From JBAYJC01 sp041665285 (GTDB taxonomy: Bacteria > Patescibacteriota > Patescibacteriia > 2-12-FULL-60-25): DNA of 59,183 bases. Below, piece by piece: positions 47,915 to 55,151 of the stretch. The stretch lies in assembly GCA_041665285.1 (NCBI GenBank), contig JBAYJC010000008.1, positions 1-59,183 on the forward strand. The letters run 5' to 3'. The position numbers and the translations under genes were made by a program. Numbering within the stretch: position 1 is the first letter of the stretch; each line of letters starts with the position of its first letter. Below the pieces are notes generated by a model, which was not told the DNA's origin, made no database searches, and worked only from the letters and a program-made list of their open reading frames with translations.

Positions 47915-49711
47915 ATGACTCCCCCCACTGCTGAAACCGCACCTCTTCCAACAACAGAAACCATACCAGCGTCTTTGCCGCCCGTAACAACAACCGAGCG
48001 CATCGTGCCAAAAGTCGAAACACCCGTGGCGCAACCCAAGGAAGGATCAGAACGCCAAGCCGCGCTCGTGAAAGAAATTAAAAATCTCCAAGAAAAAACG
48101 CATATTCTTGAAGATTGGATGACAAACAACCCTCTTACCAAGGGTGGAGATGTCACAATGGATGATCAAGCACGAGCAGAACTGGAAGGCCTCAAACAAA
48201 AGATGCTCGTGATAAAAACCCGCATGGAGAGCATTATGCAACTTCTTGGCGGTGAAACCACCACGCGAACACCATCTCCAACGGAACAGCAAAAAGAGAC
48301 CACAGAACAACGGGGGCAATCTCGCGAGCAACTTGAAAAAATCAAAACAGAACTCGAAGCCTATCAAAAAGCTCTCTCTGATTACCAAGAGGCATTGGTT
48401 GCCTGGTCTCACACCTCAGCTACACCGGAATTCAATGCCTATAAACAACAAATGGAAGAGCTCGTGGAGCGGCTTTTTGAGAATTACAGTAAGACACACT
48501 CCCTCACAGAACGCTCTATCCAGTCATTAGAAACAGTGATCCAACAAGAGGTTGAAGCCGTTACAAAAGAGATGCAAAGCGAGCCAGAGGTAAAAACAAG
48601 CGTTGCTGAGCCATCTCCCGCAACACCAGCCATTCAAGAAGCGAGTACGCAGGCAAAACCTACGGAAGACACGAAAAAAACCGTGGAAGCACCTGTGGTG
48701 ATCGAGACAAAGGCTGTTACAGCAGAAGCAGTGGCTCCTGTTTCGACGACCGAAGTATTGAATAGCAAAGGTGTGCAACGAGCCATGAGCAAAACCAAGG
48801 AGCAATGGGCGCAAGCAACAGCAGACTCACGGCAAAAGAGAGCAAAGATCCAAGAGGAACAAACCACCTACGAACAAAAACTCGCGGCCGTGACTGCGGA
48901 GCAACAAAAAACACCGAGCGAGCACGGGAAAGTCATGGGTGGTTTATTGGATGCCATGACACGAGAAACACGCATTCGCGCGACGTTTACAGACAAAACA
49001 ACCGCATTAAGTGAGCAGTCTCATAAAATCGGCTTACAAGCCGAAGAGCTGATGGCCCTCAAAACAGAAGAGCAGGGTCTTGTGGCGAAACAAGAGGCAA
49101 CCAATGTCTCATTGAGCGGTGTTGCTTCACGTCTCAATGCCGTGACAGCGGAGATTGCCGCTCTAACCGGGAATGCAGGCGCATCGCCCACAAAAGAACA
49201 ACAAGAAAAAATCGAAACGCTCAAAACAGAACAAAAATCCTTAGAATCCGAAAAACAACGGCTGGAAGCTGAACAAGCGCAACAAGAAACTAAACGGCTC
49301 AATCTTAGGGACAAACAGCAAGCGCTTGCGCGCGAGATGGATAGCGCCTCACAGCGTTTGGAAGCCGGGGCGCAGGAACTTGAGGCTCTTTCTAAAGAAC
49401 TCACAAATGCAAAAGCAGAGGTCGGTCGCTTAAGCCAAGCTTATCAAGCCTCTCTCAAAAAAGACCAGGCAAACGGCATCAATCATGTGGATGAATTAGG
49501 CGCCGGCCAATCATTGCTAAGCGCCGCGGAAGGCATTGAGGGCGGGCATGTTGATTCTGGATTTGCAGGTGGCGATTATAGCGGTGGAGGAACGATGCGT
49601 GGCAGTGGTACTGCTGGCGAAAAATACTCAACTCAAGCAAAATCCGTTGGAACGAGCATTGATATGATTGGCGCCATTGCCGAAGTCTCTGATGTGCTCA
49701 TTGGACACTAA
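47915..49711 (+). CDS. Large cytoplasmic coiled-coil protein
   Basis: 598 residues. Pro/Thr-rich head (residues 1-45), then a module LVKEIKNLQEKTHILEDWMT followed by NNPLTKGGDVTMD (~48-110), a spacer rich in Ala/Thr/Glu, and long coiled coils from ~290 to ~520 (KIETLKTEQKSLESEKQRLE). It ends in a Gly/Ser-rich tail (GGGHVDSGFAGG-like). The module at ~48-110 recurs in the next gene. No signal or membrane helix. It might be a cytoskeletal or scaffold protein; this rests on shape only. Confidence 0.65.
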   Translation: MTPPTAETAPLPTTETIPASLPPVTTTERIVPKVETPVAQPKEGSERQAALVKEIKNLQEKTHILEDWMTNNPLTKGGDVTMDDQARAELEGLKQKMLVIKTRMESIMQLLGGETTTRTPSPTEQQKETTEQRGQSREQLEKIKTELEAYQKALSDYQEALVAWSHTSATPEFNAYKQQMEELVERLFENYSKTHSLTERSIQSLETVIQQEVEAVTKEMQSEPEVKTSVAEPSPATPAIQEASTQAKPTEDTKKTVEAPVVIETKAVTAEAVAPVSTTEVLNSKGVQRAMSKTKEQWAQATADSRQKRAKIQEEQTTYEQKLAAVTAEQQKTPSEHGKVMGGLLDAMTRETRIRATFTDKTTALSEQSHKIGLQAEELMALKTEEQGLVAKQEATNVSLSGVASRLNAVTAEIAALTGNAGASPTKEQQEKIETLKTEQKSLESEKQRLEAEQAQQETKRLNLRDKQQALAREMDSASQRLEAGAQELEALSKELTNAKAEVGRLSQAYQASLKKDQANGINHVDELGAGQSLLSAAEGIEGGHVDSGFAGGDYSGGGTMRGSGTAGEKYSTQAKSVGTSIDMIGAIAEVSDVLIGH

Positions 49712-49717
49712 CAGCAT

Positions 49718-50050
49718 ATGTCTACAACAAATACCACAACACAAAACGCACAGGACTCCCTGCCAGATCCTCTCGCTTCAGTAGAAACTCCCCTCACAGA
49801 GGTTCTCCCTCCGTCAGACGATGCAAAGCGTCTGGAAGCAGTACGCGCACAGATCGCCGACCTTCAGGAAAAAGGCTTTGCTCTGGAACAGAGCATTACT
49901 AAAAATCCTCTGGTCACCAACCAAACTATTGACGTCGATCCAGCCACCAAAACACAACTTCTCAAAAAATTTGACCAGACAGACGCGCTCCTTTCACGGC
50001 TTGATGCTCTTCAGAAGCAAGCAGAGCCCACAGAAACCAACGAATCATAA
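49718..50050 (+). CDS. Small paralogue of the coiled-coil module
   Basis: 110 residues starting six bases after the previous stop. The segment RLEAVRAQIADLQEKGFALE, then ITKNPLVTNQTIDVDPATKT, aligns with the module near residue 50 of the preceding protein (IKNLQEKTHILE, MTNNPLTKGGDVTMDDQA): same spacing of LQEK, NPL and the D-x-x-x-x-x-L-L end. It thus looks like a free-standing copy of that module, made from the same transcript. Function unknown. Confidence 0.65.
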   Translation: MSTTNTTTQNAQDSLPDPLASVETPLTEVLPPSDDAKRLEAVRAQIADLQEKGFALEQSITKNPLVTNQTIDVDPATKTQLLKKFDQTDALLSRLDALQKQAEPTETNES

Positions 50051-50212
50051 CCCGATTATCCACAGGATCAGCCCTTGACAACAGGGCTGATTTTTGGAAC
50101 GCAGTATAAGGAGGCTTGAGACACGTTTTCCAAAAACTTCAAAATATCCGGCTAAAGTAATACGTGCTTTGGACGGCTGGTTTTGAGCGTGCGCAAGCCT
50201 TAGAGGTCTGTC

Positions 50213-51205
50213 ATGAACCGTTCCCAGAGCCTGTTCCTTGCCTGCGCCTTCATGGGGGTCTGCGAACTCGGATGCGAGATCACCTTCAATCTCGACATGC
50301 CCGAGACAGACCTGAGCCAGCTCCGCGAGAGCGCTCGCCCCTCGGTCGAGGACGCCAGCACGGACGCGAGCCGCCAGCCCAACGAGCCCACGCACGCAAA
50401 TGAAGACAGCGGCGTTCGAACGGAGGGAACCGAGGACGCTTCGCCCGCGATCGACGCGCGAACCAATGCGGACGCTCGCACGTCCGCAACGGATGCCGCG
50501 TCTTCGCAGAGCGACGCCATCCCCACGGACAGCCCGGACGTGTACATCCGTCGCGATCCCCACGACTTTGCGGATGCCCCGACCGGCGAGGAAGCCGACC
50601 GGCTCGAGACTGTGCACGCGGAGGTGATCTCTGCGTCACAATGCCACGGGAGGAACATGGCGGCCACGAACACGTTCGTGGGCTATGCCAGGGACGGCCT
50701 GAGCGTGTGGCACCTCTGCTACCGCACGCCGTCCACAGACACCTCCTCGCTCCCCCCAGACCAGCGGCCTCGCTCGAGCCGTGTGCTCTTTTACTGGTAC
50801 AACACCATCCTGCGCGCGTACCAGGAAGTCGGCGCCGTGGACGCGCCGCGCACAGCGAATCCGTGGACCGCGAACCTTCTGATCGCGCTCCCCCACGGTC
50901 GTCCGGCCACGTTCAATGCGGGCAACATCCGCACGGGCATGGCCGCAGACTACCTCTACGCCGTGCAGGAGAACGTCCTGCCGAACGGAGCGCTCGAGCT
51001 GAACGGTCAGATGCAGGTCTGGCGCGTGAACGCCGATGGCACGCAGACCGTCGCCGCCCCCGCGCTCCTCTGCCGCGACCCGGCCAGCCGCAACAACGCC
51101 GTGGCCTCGCGCTCCTTCTTCCGCCCCAACCTCGACTGCACCGCCCCCGTCTCCCTCGCCTCCTGCGCCCCAGTCGAGCACGACTGCCGGCTCGCCGAGC
51201 CGTAG
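50213..51205 (+). CDS. GC-rich predicted lipoprotein, paralogue A
   Basis: 330 residues. Signal peptide with a lipobox-like end (FLACAFMGVCELGC), then a ~110-residue low-complexity spacer rich in Asp, Ala and Thr (EDASTDASRQPNEP, DARTNADARTSATDAASSQS). A C-terminal domain follows: FVGYARDGLSVWHLCYRTP, NPWTANLLIALPHGRPATFN, MQVWRVNADGTQTVAAPALL and final Cys residues. The same domain occurs in the convergent gene 51422-52267. The Asp/Ala spacer is of a type I associate with Myxococcota lipoproteins. Ribosome-binding site AGAGG; promoter unclear (TTCAAA, 17, TACGTG at 50138 is weak). New family to me. Confidence 0.68.
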   Translation: MNRSQSLFLACAFMGVCELGCEITFNLDMPETDLSQLRESARPSVEDASTDASRQPNEPTHANEDSGVRTEGTEDASPAIDARTNADARTSATDAASSQSDAIPTDSPDVYIRRDPHDFADAPTGEEADRLETVHAEVISASQCHGRNMAATNTFVGYARDGLSVWHLCYRTPSTDTSSLPPDQRPRSSRVLFYWYNTILRAYQEVGAVDAPRTANPWTANLLIALPHGRPATFNAGNIRTGMAADYLYAVQENVLPNGALELNGQMQVWRVNADGTQTVAAPALLCRDPASRNNAVASRSFFRPNLDCTAPVSLASCAPVEHDCRLAEP

Positions 51206-51211
51206 GCTCCT

Positions 51212-51246
51212 CTCCCTCCGACCATTCCTGGCCGGAGTTTTTTTGG
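51212..51246 (+). terminator. Terminator of lipoprotein gene A
   Basis: CTCCGaCC/GGcCGGAG around ATTCCT, then TTTTTTT. Confidence 0.88.
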
Positions 51247-51261
51247 TACCACCATCGTGCC

Positions 51262-51382
51262 ACCATTGGGGTCAGGTTTGATTTTTTGACGCAAAAAATC
51301 ATTTTCAACGCTCAACCCACAGACGATTTGACGTTCGCAGAAGGAAAATCGGGGTCAGGTCTCATTCGGTCTCAGGGAGCAC
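51262..51382 (+). repeat. Two GGGGTCAGGT motifs with an internal palindrome
   Basis: GGGGTCAGGT at 51268-51277 and 51351-51360. The first is followed by the palindrome GATTTTTT-GACG-CAAAAAATC. It resembles the REP-like ends of RAYT-associated elements. It fills most of the gap between two convergent lipoprotein genes; no transposase is present. Confidence 0.6.
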
Positions 51383-51390
51383 CGTGTTTG

Positions 51391-51416
51391 AAAAAAATCT
51401 CCGCAGAGTTGCGGAG
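51391..51416 (-). terminator. Terminator of lipoprotein gene B
   Basis: On the minus strand CTCCGCA/TGCGGAG around a four-base loop, then ATTTTTTT. Confidence 0.9.
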
Positions 51417-51421
51417 GGGTG

Positions 51422-52267
51422 TCAGTGCGACACAGGGCGACAGGTCACGGTGGACGGCAAGCCGCAGGCGCTGGGCGATGAGGTTGCCGGGCAGAAGGTC
51501 TGTGGCACGAAGAAGGAGGCTTGGCTTTCGCCCGCGTCTTCCTCGACTTGGCAGAGGTACGAGATCGCGGTTGCAGTTTGCGTGCCGTCTTCTGACACCC
51601 GCCAGAGGCGAAGGCGGCCCACGAGCGCAAGGGAGCTTGCTCCCCTGTTCTGCGCGTCCACAGCCCAGCGCGTTTCTCCGTCCTGACGGATGAGTGCGAG
51701 GTTGAAGAGCGCGGGGAAGCCGGACGAGGCGGCCATCATGAGATTGGCAGACCAGGAGCCTTGCTCGCGAGGTGCAATCACGATCGCATCCTCGATCAAG
51801 CCCTGGCGCGTGAGGTCATAGTGAACCAGCCGCACGCGAATCGGGCGAAACGCGCCGTCTGATGATCCTCCGTTGCTTTCCTCCGGCGTCTCGTAGCAGA
51901 GGTGCCAGACGGTCATGCCAATGCGTGCATATTCTGCGAAGTCATTGGTCAAGCCAAGTCTGCGGCTACTACACGTCGACGTCTCCAGCACGGAAACGTA
52001 CGGCTCTGTGGGAGGAGGTGCGATCTCGCGGGGTGTGTCACGACGACCCGTGTCGGTTCGCGCATCACGCATTGCAGATCCCGCATCACGTACCACGTAT
52101 CGCGTATCGTCAGGCACGGAGGCGTCGGTCGAAACACAGGGTGTGTCGCACACGCCTCCATCAAGACGGCCGGTACAGCGGTACACGGCATTCGCCTCTA
52201 CGGAACAGCCGTAGAATGCGGCGACCATCGCATACCAACACACCCACAAGAGCTGATTTTGCTTCAT
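51422..52267 (-). CDS. GC-rich predicted lipoprotein, paralogue B
   Basis: 281 residues. Signal ending AMVAAFYGC (lipobox-like), an Asp/Ala/Arg spacer (SAMRDARTDTGRRDTPRE), then the same domain as paralogue A: FAEYARIGMTVWHLCYETP, GSWSANLMMAASSGFPALFN, LRLWRVSEDGTQTATAISYL with C following, and a Cys-containing tail (FCPATSSPSACGLP). Part of the spacer is encoded by a short ATCACGTA-type repeat. GGGAG precedes the ATG by six bases. It is convergent with paralogue A across a REP-like stretch. Localisation in the outer layer is inferred; function unknown. Confidence 0.68.
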   Translation of the reverse strand: MKQNQLLWVCWYAMVAAFYGCSVEANAVYRCTGRLDGGVCDTPCVSTDASVPDDTRYVVRDAGSAMRDARTDTGRRDTPREIAPPPTEPYVSVLETSTCSSRRLGLTNDFAEYARIGMTVWHLCYETPEESNGGSSDGAFRPIRVRLVHYDLTRQGLIEDAIVIAPREQGSWSANLMMAASSGFPALFNLALIRQDGETRWAVDAQNRGASSLALVGRLRLWRVSEDGTQTATAISYLCQVEEDAGESQASFFVPQTFCPATSSPSACGLPSTVTCRPVSH

Positions 52268-52288
52268 CGAGAGCTCCCTTCTCTCTAC

Positions 52289-52317
52289 TGCGTTCCATTT
52301 TTTAGACGATGTGTCAA
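52289..52317 (-). promoter_or_regulatory. Possible promoter of lipoprotein gene B
   Basis: On the minus strand a good TTGACA; at 17 bases the -10 is AACGCA, which is poor, so only the -35 is convincing. Confidence 0.35.
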
Positions 52318-52333
52318 GAGGATAACGTGGGGA

Positions 52334-52366
52334 TAAAAAAATCGCACTCCCTTTTATGGGGAGCGC
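52334..52366 (-). terminator. Terminator overlapping the end of the third lipoprotein gene
   Basis: On the minus strand GCGCTCCC/GGGAGTGC, then GATTTTTTT. The TAA stop at 52354-52356 lies in the loop, so the last codons form the 5' arm. Confidence 0.82.
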
Positions 52367-52830
52367 GCAGGTAGACCGGCGTCTTCTGAGGTGCGTCGTC
52401 GCGCTTCGTACAGGCAGACGCCTGTTTCGGTGCGTACGCGATGGACGTCAAATCGCTCGTGCGTGTCCAATCGCTGAACAGATACCCTGTGCGGATCCAG
52501 GGCGCACGTGCTCTGGCTTGGCTCGCGTGCAGGAGAAGACGTCACTACGAAGATGAAGGGCGGCACAAGGCCAGGCGTACGATAGTAGCAGAGAAAGGCG
52601 TGCGTGCCGCTCCCGGTTGTCTCGTCGTCGCAATCCTCTTCGTCGTGCGGGTTGAGGAGCAGGATCGTGAACTCGCGCGCACGATCCGTGGTCACGACAA
52701 CCTCAAGGTTCAGATATGGCATACACACGCCCTGCAGACACACACGATTTTCGTCCCTGCCGGGGATGAGGATATGCCCAGAACAGCCGAAAAGGGCGCA
52801 ACAGAGCACCACAAAGATCGAGATTCGCAT
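52354..52830 (-). CDS. GC-rich predicted lipoprotein, third member of the island
   Basis: 158 residues. Signal MRISIFVVLCCALFGCSG with an LFGC lipobox, mature part with Cys pairs (VCLQGVCMPY, EEDCDDETTG, FLCYYRTPG, STCALDPHR) suggesting disulfides. It does not share the WHLCY domain of its neighbours but shares style, signals and base composition. CGGAGGAACCC stands before ATG, almost the same as before the MFS and MBL genes. It was placed at 52830 because longer starts would bury the signal. Confidence 0.68.
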   Translation of the reverse strand: MRISIFVVLCCALFGCSGHILIPGRDENRVCLQGVCMPYLNLEVVVTTDRAREFTILLLNPHDEEDCDDETTGSGTHAFLCYYRTPGLVPPFIFVVTSSPAREPSQSTCALDPHRVSVQRLDTHERFDVHRVRTETGVCLYEARRRTSEDAGLPARSP

Positions 52831-52852
52831 GGGTTCCTCCGTCCGTGGACAA

Positions 52853-52881
52853 AGCTTAGGAGAAACAGGCGTTTTTTGCAA
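52853..52881 (-). promoter_or_regulatory. Promoter of the third lipoprotein gene
   Basis: On the minus strand: TTGCAA, 17 bases, TAAGCT; leader ~18 bases. Confidence 0.7.
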
Positions 52882-52899
52882 TATTTGAGCCATTTTCCC

Positions 52900-52928
52900 T
52901 TGACAATGCCCTCTTTTCATGATGAGCT
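52900..52928 (+). promoter_or_regulatory. Promoter of the GC-rich gene at 52973
   Basis: TTGACA, 17 bases, TGAGCT; divergent from the lipoprotein promoter 18 bases away. Confidence 0.55.
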
Positions 52929-52972
52929 TTCCCCGCTTCGGACAATCAAACCCCCGAGGCAGGATGGTATCC

Positions 52973-53665
52973 ATGGACAAGCCCCTCAAGCCTGGCGACA
53001 AGTTCTGGGAGCTCTTCTACCTGTATCCGAACGGCGTGCGGACGCTCATTTCCGTGACCGAGTATACTGTCGAGCCGGACGGGATTCGGCTCCGCGACGG
53101 AAATCACGACCTGTCCTTCGACAGGATGCTGGACCAGACATGCTTCACGAGGATGAAGATGTGCATGGGCTCGCTTGGAGAAGAAGAGTGGGTCAATTCG
53201 GATGGCAGTGAACTCACCGTGGACGAGAACCAGGCCAAAAGGCTCCAGCGCCTGCTGGACTTCCTGGAGGCATGCAGGTACCGCGTCATCTTCCGCGCAA
53301 TAAGCAGGCCGTTCCCCAACATGACGGTACACACGGCCCGCTCGTGCGAAAACTCGGGAGTTGGAGCCCAGGTCCCGGTTGCCGCGACCTTCCTCGCACT
53401 CGGAGACGGCCACCGTCTTGTCCTCATGTCCGATGCCAAGGGCGCAAATCACACGATCGTCGTGACGAACATGGGCAAGCGGTTCGAGCTCGGCGTGGAA
53501 CGCGACGACGAGTTGTGGACCATGGACGACAAGCAAGCCGAGTACGCCGTGTTCAAGGCCCTGTGCTTCCGCCACCTGAGCACCTTTGTCGCGGAGATGA
53601 ACGCGAAGATCTCCGCCATCGAGAAATCCGAGGCCCCTAACCTCGACACCTTTGTCCCGGTGTAG
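52973..53665 (+). CDS. GC-rich orphan protein, cytoplasmic
   Basis: 230 residues from MDKPLKPGDKFWELFYLYPN; the start follows AGG at ten bases, and earlier ATGs overlap the promoter -10. No signal or membrane segment. The N-terminal ~70 residues look beta-rich (YTVEPDGIRLRDGNHDLSFD); the middle contains QAKRLQRLLDFLEACRYRVI; the last third is helical (QAEYAVFKALCFRHLSTFVA). No recognised motif. Fourth gene of the 50.2-53.7 kb GC-rich cluster, each on its own promoter and alternating in direction. Confidence 0.62.
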   Translation: MDKPLKPGDKFWELFYLYPNGVRTLISVTEYTVEPDGIRLRDGNHDLSFDRMLDQTCFTRMKMCMGSLGEEEWVNSDGSELTVDENQAKRLQRLLDFLEACRYRVIFRAISRPFPNMTVHTARSCENSGVGAQVPVAATFLALGDGHRLVLMSDAKGANHTIVVTNMGKRFELGVERDDELWTMDDKQAEYAVFKALCFRHLSTFVAEMNAKISAIEKSEAPNLDTFVPV

Positions 53666-53693
53666 GCGCTAAGCTCCAGCGCCTCATCGACAC

Positions 53694-53723
53694 TCACGAC
53701 CCGCAAGGTCGTGGTTTTATTTG
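53694..53723 (+). terminator. Terminator of the gene at 52973
   Basis: CACGACC/GGTCGTG with the tail GTTTTATTTG; a further GGCGCT/AGCGCC hairpin lies at 53665-53684. Confidence 0.82.
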
Positions 53724-53800
53724 TGATGAACCAACCATGTACACAAAGAAAACCACCTGATATCTTTTCTAAAAGATCACCTGTATTTCACACAAATAAT

Positions 53801-54139
53801 ATGCAAAACGAGAATAACGACGAAACGCTCGCTCATTCCAAAGAAGCGGAAACGATCCTTGAAGGACTGCTTACCGGCGACATTGAACACAGCCTGCTCA
53901 CAGCTCGTCACATCACTAACGGCGAAATCGTGATCCCTTTTGAACAAGCCATGCGCTTTTTTCGAGAACATGACGACATGTCAGACGCAAATGCACTCGT
54001 ACTTCTCGGCATCGCAGGCGTTTCCGGGAAAATCCAAGAAGCAGATGACGAATTTCATGTTCTCAAGCGCTCAGAAGACATTTTAGCGCGTGTCAAAAAA
54101 GAAGACCCCGCGATGTACGCAAGAGTTGATGCGCAATAA
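53801..54139 (+). CDS. Small hypothetical helical protein
   Basis: 112 residues from MQNENNDETLAHSKEAETIL. Helix-rich, acidic, with a repeated helical pattern (EGLLTGDIEHSLLTARHITN, EADDEFHVLKRSEDILARVK) and no Cys, signal or membrane segment. Upstream in-frame ATGs lack support. The sequence before it holds an ATCTTTT-CTA-AAAGAT near-palindrome (53762-53777) that could be an operator. Backbone-type composition. Not recognised. Confidence 0.55.
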   Translation: MQNENNDETLAHSKEAETILEGLLTGDIEHSLLTARHITNGEIVIPFEQAMRFFREHDDMSDANALVLLGIAGVSGKIQEADDEFHVLKRSEDILARVKKEDPAMYARVDAQ

Positions 54140-54185
54140 TATTTGCCTTAATGCGCAGAAGCATTCATTAAAAAGGGTGACGACG

Positions 54186-54833
54186 TCAAGCCGCCTCTCT
54201 TATCTTTGCGACGGCTTGCCGGACGGAATCTGGAATCGCTTGCGGCTTGATGGAGCCGTTTGGGCCTGCATATCTCTCCAAGCGCTCCACCTCGCCCGCA
54301 ACTCGATCCACGAATTCCTCGTACGGACGGTCAACCGTCTGTGCGAGGGTAAGTACCGGAGGACAACTCAACGTGGTCACGTCTGGGAATTGCCTCGCGA
54401 ACGTCGCGACACATCGCCGCATGTGCATAGGCTTTGCCACAAGGAGCAGTTTTTGCACGGACAGTCCGCGCTCCTTCAACGCGCGCATCCCAAACGTCAC
54501 ATTTTCCAAGGTGTTTGACGACTTTTCTTCCACGATGATCGCGCGCGACGGAACACCGAGCGTCATCAATTTTTCGGCGAGAAAACTGCCCTCAGAGGCA
54601 ATCCCCAACTTCTGCGCGCTGGGTCCAGCATAGCCCGTGGTCACGATGAGCGGCGCAAAACCTTGATGATACAGCTCTGCCGCGCGCTCCCACACCGGAG
54701 GAAGGAGCACGCTTCCAAAAATAAATATCGCATCAGCTGGCTCTGGCTCATCGTGAATGCAAAGATAATCCTGGATTGTCTGCAAATGCAGTTCGTTTGG
54801 CATAGAGGTAAAACGCAAAGTTATACGCTTCAT
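54186..54833 (-). CDS. YdcF-like (DUF218) protein
   Basis: 215 residues. DUF218 features: ADAIFIFGSVLLPPVWERAA (family D-x-I-V-V-L-G), LIVTTGYAGPSAQKLGIAS (VxSGG-x), EEKSSNTLENVTFGMRALKE (the E-x-x-S-x-N-T-x-EN block), and LLLVAKPMHMRRCVATFARQ. YdcF/SanA-like proteins act in envelope metabolism, some binding SAM or acting on lipid carriers. No membrane helix here, so this is the soluble form. It is divergent from the strong promoter at 54855. Confidence 0.82.
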   Translation of the reverse strand: MKRITLRFTSMPNELHLQTIQDYLCIHDEPEPADAIFIFGSVLLPPVWERAAELYHQGFAPLIVTTGYAGPSAQKLGIASEGSFLAEKLMTLGVPSRAIIVEEKSSNTLENVTFGMRALKERGLSVQKLLLVAKPMHMRRCVATFARQFPDVTTLSCPPVLTLAQTVDRPYEEFVDRVAGEVERLERYAGPNGSIKPQAIPDSVRQAVAKIREAA

Positions 54834-54854
54834 GACATATTAACGTACAAACTC

Positions 54855-54883
54855 TTGATATCGTCGATTCGTCTGGCTATAAT
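54855..54883 (+). promoter_or_regulatory. Strong promoter of a short transcript
   Basis: TTGATA, 17 bases, TATAAT: the best -10 box of the window. Its transcript would run ~215 bases to the terminator at 55074. Confidence 0.8.
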
Positions 54884-54948
54884 ACATTCTTCTCACACAG
54901 AACTCACAATACTCAAAGCTTCCTTTAGTTATAAAGATTTTATCAAAG

Positions 54949-55071
54949 ATGGGATTATTTCGTACTCGTATCGGTAAGCAAAGCATTTTTCACGAACATG
55001 CTCTGAGTGTCAGCGGGCCAATCCCCAAACCAACACCCTCCTTTCCTGCTCACGCGCGTCCTCCCCCATAG
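54949..55071 (+). CDS. Possible 40-residue peptide or small RNA
   Basis: ATG...TAG encoding MGLFRTRIGKQSIFHEHALS and a Pro-rich second half (PIPKPTPSFPAHARPPP). It lies between a strong promoter and a terminator that starts 3 bases after the stop. The ribosome-binding site is poor (AAAG). The unit may instead be a non-coding RNA of ~200 bases; it does not show tmRNA, SRP RNA or RNase P signature sequences. Confidence 0.4.
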   Translation: MGLFRTRIGKQSIFHEHALSVSGPIPKPTPSFPAHARPPP

Positions 55072-55073
55072 CC

Positions 55074-55104
55074 AAAACCGATGCCAAAGTGCGTCGGTTT
55101 TTTG
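55074..55104 (+). terminator. Terminator of the short transcript
   Basis: AAACCGA/TCGGTTT with inner TGC/GCG contacts, then TTTG and more T. Confidence 0.78.
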
Positions 55105-55151
55105 TTTTCCCTTATTCCATTCGGCGATCATCGCCCTTCTTTCAACTTCGT

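Noticed and set aside
52919..52972. Upstream ATG starts (52919, 52964) for the gene ending at 53665
   Set aside because: ATG 52919 lies in the spacer of the predicted promoter, and 52964 has the AGG too close; 52973 has suitable spacing.
54884..55104. tmRNA, RNase P RNA, SRP RNA or 6S RNA
   Set aside because: None of their signature sequences or terminal pairings could be seen.
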